From an uncultured Bryobacterales bacterium (GTDB taxonomy: Bacteria; Acidobacteriota; Terriglobia; Bryobacterales; UBA6623), in contig CAMPKL010000283.1 of assembly GCA_946887065.1 (NCBI GenBank), forward strand, positions 1 through 5,533: a DNA stretch of 5,533 bases. Reading direction: 5' to 3'. Shown piece after piece: positions 1-5,317 of the stretch. Every line of letters begins with the position of its first letter. The first letter of the stretch is position 1. The position numbers and the translations under genes are program-made. The notes beneath the pieces are model-generated. The model did not search any database, had not been told where the DNA came from, and saw only the letters and a program-made list of their open reading frames with translations.

Positions 1-740
1 AAGGCACTGGCCGCGCAAACGGGATGGCTTTCGACAAAGACGGCAACCTCATTACCTGTTCTGACTTGCATGGGGAGATTTGGAAGATCTACCCGGATGG
101 CAGCCATGACGTGTTGATAGACAACCATGGAGGCAAATTGCTCAACGGGCCGAACGATGTATGGATCAATCCCGTTAACGGAGGAATGTACGTCACGGAT
201 CCGATGTTCCCGAGGCCGTACTGGGAAGCCGGCGATCCGCGCATACAAGGTTGGGAACCGACACACTCCGAACAGGAGGCCGTAGGCAAGGGAGGGCACG
301 TTTATTATCTCGCTCCCGGCGCCGACGAGTTGGTGAGAGTCACCACAGACCCCGATTGGGAGTCCGACGCATGGCCGAACGGTGTTGTTGGAACTCCGGA
401 CGGACGCACGCTCTACGTCAACAAGTGGTACTACGACAACAAGGGCGGGACGTGGGCCTTTGACATCAATGCGAACGGCACGCTCTCCAATATGCGGAAG
501 GTAACCGAATGGGGAGGCGATGGCATGTCCATGGATGAATTGGGAAATTTCTACATCAGCAATGGGCTAGGGGTGATGGGTTTTGACCCCAGTGGAAACC
601 ACATTCTGACAATTCCGACCGGCTCGGGAGCGACCAACAACACCTTCGCCGGGCAGAATGACAAGCTCTTGTTCATAACCGGTCCGGTGAACAGCGTCAC
701 CGGGATCACTCTGAAGGTCAAAGGCGCGCTCAACTGGTAA
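1..740 (+). CDS. SMP-30/gluconolactonase-like protein, 5' truncated
   Basis: This is the C-terminal 246 or so residues of a calcium-dependent six-bladed beta-propeller hydrolase of the SMP-30/gluconolactonase/LRE family, which typically opens sugar lactones or related esters. The reading frame is already open at base 3 (GTGRANGMAF...), so the real start, any signal peptide and the N-terminal metal-binding Glu lie outside the window. The Met at base 24 is internal, in the family motif G-x-A-N-G-M-A-F-D. Counting from that Met, visible family motifs are NGPNDV (41-46), DAWPNGVVGTPDGRTLYV (115-132, with N119 as the likely metal ligand), GGDGMSMDELGNFYIS (164-179, D166 as the likely metal ligand/catalytic Asp), and a closing TNNTFAGQNDKLLFITG blade strand (204-220). 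The family is usually about 300 residues, so roughly 50 are missing. The substrate cannot be read from sequence. The family call is firm; true gluconolactonase activity is not established. A strong terminator follows 38 bases after the stop. Confidence 0.9.
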   Translation, partial: GTGRANGMAFDKDGNLITCSDLHGEIWKIYPDGSHDVLIDNHGGKLLNGPNDVWINPVNGGMYVTDPMFPRPYWEAGDPRIQGWEPTHSEQEAVGKGGHVYYLAPGADELVRVTTDPDWESDAWPNGVVGTPDGRTLYVNKWYYDNKGGTWAFDINANGTLSNMRKVTEWGGDGMSMDELGNFYISNGLGVMGFDPSGNHILTIPTGSGATNNTFAGQNDKLLFITGPVNSVTGITLKVKGALNW

Positions 741-777
741 GGGCCGCCCGGAATCACGAGCTTTGCGACAGATTCGG

Positions 778-806
778 AGCCGGCGGGTCCCTGCCCGCCG
801 GCTTTC
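778..806 (+). terminator. Rho-independent terminator of the lactonase gene
   Basis: The arms AGCCGGCGGG (778-787) and CCCGCCGGCT (794-803) form a perfect 10-bp GC-rich stem with a 6-base loop (TCCCTG), and the 3' arm runs into a short T stretch (803-805). It lies 38 bases past the lactonase stop and well before the next gene, as expected for an intrinsic terminator. The T tract is short (TTT then CC), so release efficiency may be moderate. Confidence 0.8.
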
Positions 807-872
807 CTGCCCTCTCGGTCTGAGCTCTCCGGACGACGGCCGTCTCTCCTACCTCGCCATCCTGCATCGTTG

Positions 873-885
873 TTGCGAAACGCAA
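873..885. promoter_or_regulatory. Perfect inverted repeat, possible operator
   Basis: TTGCG-AAA-CGCAA is a perfect 5-bp inverted repeat with a 3-base centre, 77 bases upstream of the DinB-like start at 963. It sits in the non-coding gap after the terminator, where regulatory sites for that gene are expected. I do not match it to a known operator, and 5-bp arms can occur by chance. No convincing sigma-70 promoter was found next to it. Elsewhere in the 222-base gap, a second 10-bp perfect palindrome GACGGCCGTC lies at 835-844. Confidence 0.25.
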
Positions 886-962
886 GGCAAAGAAATCGGC
901 CCGCACTGAAACAACTACTTGACCCCGTCGGTCCCCTTGGCTGGACTCCTGAGGTACCTCCC

Positions 963-1466
963 ATGAAACTTGCAACTCTTTTTGTCGAACAGCTCGACCT
1001 TGAAGCGGAACTCACCCGGCGCGCACTGGAGTTAGTCCCCCCGGGCCAGAACGATTGGAAGCCGCATCCCAAATCGATGTCTTTGGGCGTACTCGCGCAC
1101 CTGGTGGCCACCATGCCGTCCTGGGTCGGGATGATCGTGAAGCAGGACGAGATAGACATCCAACCGCCCGAAGGCGGCGGCGGTCCACGCACTTTCGCTT
1201 CGACCAAGGAACTGATTGAGGCGCACGACAAGGCCGTCGCGGACTCTCGCAAGGCGGTTGCGAAGGCGACCGATAAATTCCTGCAAACTCCCTGGAAGCT
1301 GCTTGCCGGCGGCCAGTTGATGCAGGAAAAGGCGCGCTACCTGTGGATCCTCGAGAACTTCAAGCATCTCGCTCATCACCGCGGCCAGTTGACTGTCTAT
1401 CTGCGCATGACCGAAGAGAAGGTGCCGGCAATCTACGGTCCCTCCGCGGACGACCAGCGATTCTGA
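963..1466 (+). CDS. DinB-like (DUF664-type) four-helix-bundle protein
   Basis: This 167-residue protein belongs to the DinB/YfiT-like putative metalloenzyme superfamily: four-helix bundles that bind a divalent metal through three His residues. Some members are thiol-dependent transferases (bacillithiol or mycothiol), but most are uncharacterised. The expected elements are present in order: an N-terminal helix (LFVEQLDLEAELTRRALELV), then SLGVLAHLVATMPSW with His46, then the C-terminal signature FKHLAHHRGQL with His135 and His139 as the likely other ligands. The end, YLRMTEEKVPAIYGPSAD, is characteristic of this subfamily. The length is normal for the family. I chose the ATG at 963 because GAGGT at 951-955 sits 7 bases upstream and the family homology begins there. 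The frame stays open back to 870, but those extra 31 residues look non-coding and proline/arginine rich. It is bounded by a terminator upstream and a 60-base gap downstream. Despite the name, a role in DNA repair should not be assumed. Confidence 0.88.
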   Translation: MKLATLFVEQLDLEAELTRRALELVPPGQNDWKPHPKSMSLGVLAHLVATMPSWVGMIVKQDEIDIQPPEGGGGPRTFASTKELIEAHDKAVADSRKAVAKATDKFLQTPWKLLAGGQLMQEKARYLWILENFKHLAHHRGQLTVYLRMTEEKVPAIYGPSADDQRF

Positions 1467-1506
1467 TCTAGGCGCCCGAGACTCCTGCGCCCCCCGGAAT
1501 TCTCGC

Positions 1507-1512
1507 TAGAAT
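1507..1512 (+). promoter_or_regulatory. Possible -10 element before the 1527 gene
   Basis: TAGAAT matches the sigma-70 -10 consensus TATAAT at five of six bases and lies 14 bases before the TTG start at 1527. No good -35 hexamer is seen about 17 bases upstream (CCTGCG at 1484-1489). If it is used, transcription would begin at about 1519 and leave a leader of only about 8 bases. Tentative. Confidence 0.3.
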
Positions 1513-1526
1513 CGCCTCAGGAAAAA

Positions 1527-2084
1527 TTGAAGGCTGAAGCAAAAGCAATTGCAGGCATTGCGGACCACTGCGGTTGGGCCGTTGTCGTGTGCGTGGCCGA
1601 CGGCGAAGTCATCGACCGGCGGCGCATTGAACTCATCGCTCCGGGGCTGCCGGCCATGCCGCACCATCACGACGCGCAGGGCTTGCCGGCGGAAGAGGCC
1701 GTGGCCCTCATTGAACGCGTACGGGCATCGGCAGCGTTATGCGCGGCAAAAGCGCTGGCCGCGCTTCCCCTCAATGTCCAAGCGATCACGATCCGCAAGC
1801 GTCCGCCGCTGCCGCCGACCATCGCCGAGCGCATCGCTAATTACCACGCGCAGACCAGGGCCGACGGCATCATGTACCGCGACGCCCTCGCCGAGGCCGC
1901 CCAAGCGCTGGGCTGGTCCGTCAAGGAGTATGGGGCGAGAACGGTGTTCGTCCAAGCAGCCGAAGCTTTGGGCTTGGACGACATTTCCCCGCGCCTTCGC
2001 CAAATCGGCAACAGACTCGGTCCGCCCTGGCGCAAGGACCACCAGTTAGCCGCGGCGGCGGCGATGGCTTTTGGCCCGAGCTGA
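1527..2084 (+). CDS. Conserved-type hypothetical protein, possible RNase H-like fold
   Basis: This is a 185-residue protein of unknown function, and I do not assign a characterised family. It starts with a beta-hairpin-like segment GIADHCGWAVVVCVADGEVIDRRRIEL (residues 10-36), whose pattern (hydrophobic strand, early Asp13, small turn, second strand) resembles the first strands of RNase H-fold proteins. A PHHH cluster (45-48), a long Ala-rich helix (56-81), and a tail with PWRKDHQLAAAAAMAF (167-182) follow. The tail is reminiscent of the Asp-bearing last helix of RuvC-type folds. The start is inferred as TTG at 1527: the in-frame upstream stop is the DinB stop at 1464-1466, there is no ATG in between, and AGGA at 1519-1522 gives a short 4-base spacing. 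Base composition and residue mix favour this frame over the Arg/Ser-rich overlapping frame at 1549-2049. Without recognised homologues, function remains open; the coding call is good. Confidence 0.75.
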   Translation: MKAEAKAIAGIADHCGWAVVVCVADGEVIDRRRIELIAPGLPAMPHHHDAQGLPAEEAVALIERVRASAALCAAKALAALPLNVQAITIRKRPPLPPTIAERIANYHAQTRADGIMYRDALAEAAQALGWSVKEYGARTVFVQAAEALGLDDISPRLRQIGNRLGPPWRKDHQLAAAAAMAFGPS

Positions 2085-2101
2085 GCGTCCGAAATGTCAC
2101 G

Positions 2102-2135
2102 GTTTCGTTTCCCGGATGCCCGGCACACACGAAAC
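2102..2135. other. Nested inverted repeat (stem-loop) in the gap
   Basis: GTTTCGT (2102-2108) and ACGAAAC (2129-2135) are perfect 7-bp complementary arms. Within the loop, CCGG (2112-2115) and CCGG (2120-2123) can form a second 4-bp stem around ATGC. It lies 17 bases after the stop of the 1527-2084 gene. There is no T tract on the + strand, so it is not a standard intrinsic terminator. It might instead protect a 3' end, be an operator, or be chance. Confidence 0.45.
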
Positions 2136-2180
2136 ACTTCAGACCAGCATTGTCTCTAGCAACAAGAGAGGGCCGTCCGC

Positions 2181-2435
2181 GTGGGAGACGACGCCGAGTT
2201 GAGAGAAAAACTGAAAGCCCTGCTTTCCGCTGATCGCGAACTGCGCGAAATGCTCGAAGAGTTCGACGACGGCCTTGCTGACGACCTGGACTTCCTCGAC
2301 TCGTTCGATGCCGCCGCCCTCGAACGATGGTCCGACTTGCTCCGGGAGCTACGGCGGCCGAACCCTCCTCAGACTTCGGAAGAAGAGCAGAGTTCGTGCG
2401 GGGCGGATATCAGGCAGTACTTCGATCGGCGCTGA
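2181..2435 (+). CDS. Small, highly acidic hypothetical protein
   Basis: This 84-residue protein is not recognised. It has about 24 Asp/Glu against 12 Arg/Lys, so it is strongly acidic. It looks almost entirely helical: residues 3-28 (DDAELREKLKALLS..) and 45-59 (AALERWSDLLRELRR) have amphipathic heptad-like leucine spacing, consistent with a small coiled coil or helical hairpin. A Pro-rich linker (60-64) and a basic-ended tail follow. There is no signal peptide or membrane segment. The start is GTG at 2181, with GAGGG at 2168-2172 8 bases upstream. Its position 169 bases before the HerA-type ATPase, same strand, allows a partner or regulatory role, but this is inference; it could equally be an independent small protein. 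An overlapping frame at 2275-2499 is less plausible. Confidence 0.6.
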   Translation: MGDDAELREKLKALLSADRELREMLEEFDDGLADDLDFLDSFDAAALERWSDLLRELRRPNPPQTSEEEQSSCGADIRQYFDRR

Positions 2436-2473
2436 TCGTGCAGGGCGCCTCGTCCAACCCCATCCGATCACCC

Positions 2474-2502
2474 TTGTCGTCTATCGCGTGAACGGCTAAA
2501 CT
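2474..2502 (+). promoter_or_regulatory. Candidate sigma-70 promoter for the HerA-type gene
   Basis: TTGTCG (2474-2479) and TAAACT (2497-2502) are separated by 17 bases, and each matches the sigma-70 consensus at four of six positions. It lies in the 169-base gap and would give a leader of roughly 95 bases before the ATG at 2605. The spacing is ideal, but the boxes are imperfect. If real, the ATPase need not be transcribed with the small acidic gene. Confidence 0.35.
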
Positions 2503-2604
2503 GCTCAGGTCGGCTCGTATCGCCGTGTCGAGCCCGTTCGTCCCCCTAAGTTTATCGGTGGTGTTCATGCAGGCCCATTTACGGCCCGCAGCGGAGCGAG
2601 TGCA

Positions 2605-4398
2605 ATGCCTAACGCTTTCACAGTCGATCCCTTTGACGCTTCACGCTACTTGGGCACAACCTGCTCGGTGGGTCCGACCCAAGTTTCGGTGACCCTTACG
2701 CGGTCTGCCGCCAAGCCCGCGGTGCGACGCGTCGCCGGCGAGGCCCTGGGCGAGGTCGGCGATTTCGTCGTCGTCGATGCCAGCCCGGTCGGGGTCTTCG
2801 GCAGAATCTCGAACGTCAGCCTGCCGGAGCGCGAACGGCTGAGCATGGAGGCGGATTCAGGCGAACTCAAAAGTTCGCCGTATCCGGTTGGGCAAGTGCA
2901 GTTGCTCGCCGCCATGAACCTCGAGACCGGCCTGGTCTCCGCCGGCCTTTCCGCTTATCCCCGGCTTGGCTGCCGCGTGTACAGCGCGCATCCGGAGATG
3001 ATCCGGCTCATCGCCGAATCCGCTCTCAGCGGCCAGTCCCATGAACGGGAGCTGGCGCTGAATCTCGCGACGATTCCGGCCGCGGGCGGCGCCGCCTTGC
3101 ACATTCCGCCCGAACGAATCTTCGGCCGCCACTGCGCCATTTTGGGCTCTACCGGCGGCGGCAAGAGTTGGACGGTCGCTCGCGTGATCGAAGAATCGAT
3201 ACGGCATCACTCCAAAATCGTTTTGCTCGACGCCACGGGCGAATTTCATACGTTTCACGACCGCTACGCGAAGCACGTCCGGCTCGGTGCGGACGACCGC
3301 GAGCCGAACTCCGACGAGGTCTGTTTCCCTTACGGCGAGCTGACGCAAGGCGACATGTTGGCGCTGTTTCGTCCGTCCGGTTCGTCGCAGGCCCCTCGTC
3401 TGCGGGCGGCCATCAAGAGTTTGAAGCTGGCGCGCCTGGCCGGCCCGGATCTCGGGTCTTTGCTGCTGAACGGACTTATCCGCAAGGCTGGCCGGAACCG
3501 CGCGGTGTATGAGAGAGCCGAGTTCCAATACGCCAGGGAGCTTGAAAGCAATAAGGCGACCTTCGACGTCCGGCTGCTCGCCAGGCAAGTGGAAGAAGAG
3601 TGCGTCTGGCCGAGCGGCACGCTGGTGGGCTCGGAGGGTTGCTGGGGCGGCAGAAACGAAGCCGAACACGGCGATTGCGTCTCGCTCATCACCCGCATCG
3701 AAGAGATCGTCACCAGCGGCGACTTGTCCTGCTTGTTCGACACCGTCGGCAAGAAGAATCTGCCGGCTGAGATCGAGGCTTTCCTCGAGAATGACACCGA
3801 CCGCCTTTTGCGCATTTCGTTGCGGCCCGTGCCCTTCGCGCATGATGCGCGGGAGGTGGTGACGAATGCGATCGGCCGCTATCTGTTGGACCTGGGAAGA
3901 AGAGGCGCGTTCCGCGAGTGCCCGGTGATCGTCATTCTCGAAGAAGCGCATCAGTTCTTGAATCAGTTCATCGGCGACGAAACCGCCAAGGTCCACCTCG
4001 ACGCTTTCGATCTGATCGCCAAAGAAGGTCGCAAATTCGGCCTCAACATATGCCTTGCGACGCAACGGCCGCAGGATATCCCTGAAGGCGTGCTGAGCCA
4101 AATCGGCACGCTGCTCGTGCATCGCATAACCAACGATCGCGACCGCGAAATCGTCGAGCGAGCCTGCGGAGACATTGATCGCGGCGCGACTTCGTTCCTT
4201 CCGACGCTGTCGCCCGGCCAGGCGGTCATCGTCGGCGTGGACCTGCCGATCCCGGTCACGGTTGAGATGTGCGCGCCCGCTTATCCGCCTGACTCCAGCG
4301 GACCCGACTACCAATCGCATTGGAAGAAGCCGGCGAGCGGCTTTTCGCTTCGCGAGTTGGAGTCGGCCATGGGCATTGCCGGCGAAGTCCCGTCCTGA
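2605..4398 (+). CDS. HerA/FtsK-type P-loop ATPase (DUF87)
   Basis: A 597-residue ATPase of the HerA/DUF87 clade, expected to be a hexameric DNA-pumping motor or a related ATP-driven remodeller in the cytoplasm. Residues about 13-160 form a beta-rich N-terminal region compatible with a HAS-barrel. The Walker A motif is GSTGGGKS (181-188), followed by IVLLDATGEF (205-214), the HerA-type D-x-x-GE motif after strand 2. Walker B is VIVILEEAH (441-449), with Glu446 in the usual Asp place and Glu447 as the probable catalytic residue; LEEAH variants occur in bacterial members. ATQRPQDIP (485-493) is the sensor-type Q motif, and HRITNDRDREIV (506-517) carries candidate arginine residues. LSPGQAVIVGVDLPIPV (535-551) is a typical C-terminal strand pair. 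Start: ATG at 2605 with GGAG at 2593-2596 8 bases upstream. Neighbours lack a recognisable NurA, SIR2 or other known partner. The family call is firm; role in repair or defence is unproven. Confidence 0.9.
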   Translation: MPNAFTVDPFDASRYLGTTCSVGPTQVSVTLTRSAAKPAVRRVAGEALGEVGDFVVVDASPVGVFGRISNVSLPERERLSMEADSGELKSSPYPVGQVQLLAAMNLETGLVSAGLSAYPRLGCRVYSAHPEMIRLIAESALSGQSHERELALNLATIPAAGGAALHIPPERIFGRHCAILGSTGGGKSWTVARVIEESIRHHSKIVLLDATGEFHTFHDRYAKHVRLGADDREPNSDEVCFPYGELTQGDMLALFRPSGSSQAPRLRAAIKSLKLARLAGPDLGSLLLNGLIRKAGRNRAVYERAEFQYARELESNKATFDVRLLARQVEEECVWPSGTLVGSEGCWGGRNEAEHGDCVSLITRIEEIVTSGDLSCLFDTVGKKNLPAEIEAFLENDTDRLLRISLRPVPFAHDAREVVTNAIGRYLLDLGRRGAFRECPVIVILEEAHQFLNQFIGDETAKVHLDAFDLIAKEGRKFGLNICLATQRPQDIPEGVLSQIGTLLVHRITNDRDREIVERACGDIDRGATSFLPTLSPGQAVIVGVDLPIPVTVEMCAPAYPPDSSGPDYQSHWKKPASGFSLRELESAMGIAGEVPS

Positions 4399-4467
4399 CC
4401 GGCAGAAAATTTGAAACAGCCGAGTGCGTCCGCCTCGTCTCCCTGTTGAATGCGGGAGGAACGCGAG

Positions 4468-5178
4468 ATGGCTGTACAAGAAGGGCTGCGACCGGCAACG
4501 GAACTGGCGGAGCGGGCCGGTGTTCGCTTCCCCAACGAGAGCGAAGAATATCGCCAGGCGCGCACCGCGCTGCTTGCGGAAGAGATTGAATTGCGACGCC
4601 ATATTGAACGCGTCGCCGAACAACGCCGCAAGCTCCCGCCCGGCGGCGAGGTGACGACCGGCAATTACCGCTTCAAGGACACACTGGGCGTTCGAAATTT
4701 CTCGGAGCTTTTTGACGGCAAGCAAACGCTGGCGATCTACAGCTTCATGTACGGCCCAGAGCGGGAGAGGCCGTGTCCGATGTGTACGTCGCTGTTGGGT
4801 TCGTGGGACGGCGTGGCGCCGGACGTCGAGCAGCGCATCGCGCTGGCGATAGTCGGGCGGTCGCCGCTTAGCCGGCTCACGGACTTCGCAAAGGAGCGCG
4901 GCTGGCGTCATCTGAAGTTCTACAGCGATCTCAACGACCAATACAGCTACGACTACAAGGCGCTCACGGACAAGGGCGAAGATGTCGCCGCCTTCCATGT
5001 ATTCACCCATCGCGACGGCGTGATTCGCCATTTTTGGGGCGCTGAGATGACCATGGAGACGGCGGACCCAGGCCAAGACCCGCGCGGCGCGCCCGACCTC
5101 ATGCCGCTTTGGACGATTCTCGACTGCACCCCCGAGGGCCGCGGCCGGGATTGGTATCCGAAACTCAGTTACGAGTAG
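4468..5178 (+). CDS. DUF899 thioredoxin-like family protein
   Basis: A 236-residue protein matching the DUF899 family (thioredoxin-like fold, often annotated as a thioredoxin-family or hypothetical protein). The family signature is visible throughout: an N-terminal helix YRQARTALLAEEIELRRHIERVAEQRRKLP (28-57), then NYRFKD, FSELFDGKQTLAIYSFMYGP (78-97), the CPMC motif (Cys103 and Cys106), and a strongly conserved end DLMPLWTILDCTPEGRGRDWYP (210-231). The CxxC fits a redox role, but the function of the family is not settled. The start is ATG at 4468 because GGGAGGA (4454-4460) lies 7 bases upstream; an in-frame ATG at 4450 would put this ribosome binding site inside the gene. It lies 69 bases after the ATPase on the same strand with no obvious terminator between, so co-transcription is possible, though a functional link is not indicated. 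Confidence 0.92.
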   Translation: MAVQEGLRPATELAERAGVRFPNESEEYRQARTALLAEEIELRRHIERVAEQRRKLPPGGEVTTGNYRFKDTLGVRNFSELFDGKQTLAIYSFMYGPERERPCPMCTSLLGSWDGVAPDVEQRIALAIVGRSPLSRLTDFAKERGWRHLKFYSDLNDQYSYDYKALTDKGEDVAAFHVFTHRDGVIRHFWGAEMTMETADPGQDPRGAPDLMPLWTILDCTPEGRGRDWYPKLSYE

Positions 5179-5213
5179 CTGGGCGTCCGTAAAGGGTCCG
5201 CGGGGGCCCGCCA

Positions 5214-5274
5214 ATGTCCGTTCGAAGGCCGCGGATGTCCGTGTTTGTCCGCGAATGTCCACAAATGTCCGCTA
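5214..5274. repeat. Degenerate tandem 10-bp repeats (ATGTCCGnnn)
   Basis: Four head-to-tail 10-bp units lie at 5235, 5245, 5255 and 5265: ATGTCCGTGT, TTGTCCGCGA, ATGTCCACAA and ATGTCCGCTA. A further copy, ATGTCCGTTC, starts at 5214, 21 bases before the first unit. The core GTCC therefore recurs every 10 or 21 bases, about one or two turns of the helix. GTCCG also occurs at 5185 and 5196. It is not a CRISPR. Short intergenic repeats of this general look occur in some large-genome bacteria, from memory. Confidence 0.75.
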
Positions 5275-5290
5275 GCTTTGTATGCCCGCC

Positions 5291-5317
5291 GGGGACTGTC
5301 CCTCGCGGACTGTCCCC
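5291..5317. repeat. GGGGAC/GTCCCC imperfect hairpin (REP-like)
   Basis: GGGGAC-T-GTCC (5291-5301) pairs with GGAC-T-GTCCCC (5307-5317): a 6-bp stem, a T-T mismatch, and a 4-bp stem, with a CTCGC loop (5302-5306). The core GGACTGTCCC occurs twice, at 5293 and 5307, 14 bases apart. It is in the non-coding tail, 17 bases after the 10-bp repeats. It resembles the short GC-rich palindromes dispersed as REP-type elements, but with one copy seen this is an inference. No T tract follows. Confidence 0.5.

Noticed and set aside
870..962. Longer start for the DinB-like gene
   Set aside because: The extra 31 residues lack family similarity, and a good ribosome binding site (951-955) serves the ATG at 963.
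551..1252. 233-residue open frame on the - strand across the lactonase end and the DinB-like gene
   Set aside because: It overlaps two recognised + strand genes and the terminator, with Ser/Gly/Pro-rich low-quality content and no family motif.
1471..1491. Terminator after the DinB-like gene
   Set aside because: GGCGC/GCGCC gives only a 5-bp stem with an 11-base loop and no T tract.
1549..2049. Alternative + frame overlapping the hypothetical gene
   Set aside because: Its Arg/Ser/Pro-rich translation is a typical shadow; the 1527-2084 frame has balanced helices and strands.
2605..4398. Complete HerA-based phage defence system
   Set aside because: The ATPase alone is not evidence for a system; no SIR2, DUF4297 or nuclease gene is recognised beside it, and the surrounding genes look like ordinary chromosome.
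4450..4467. Upstream ATG for the DUF899 gene
   Set aside because: It would place the strong GGGAGGA site inside the coding region; the ATG at 4468 has ideal spacing.
2857..5262. 801-residue open frame on the - strand across the ATPase and DUF899 genes
   Set aside because: It is antisense to two well-recognised + strand genes. Its Arg/Ala-rich composition is typical of frames opened by high G+C codon usage, and no domain is recognisable.
5214..5274. CRISPR array
   Set aside because: Units are only 10 bp, contiguous and degenerate, with no spacers of 30 or so bases and no cas genes.
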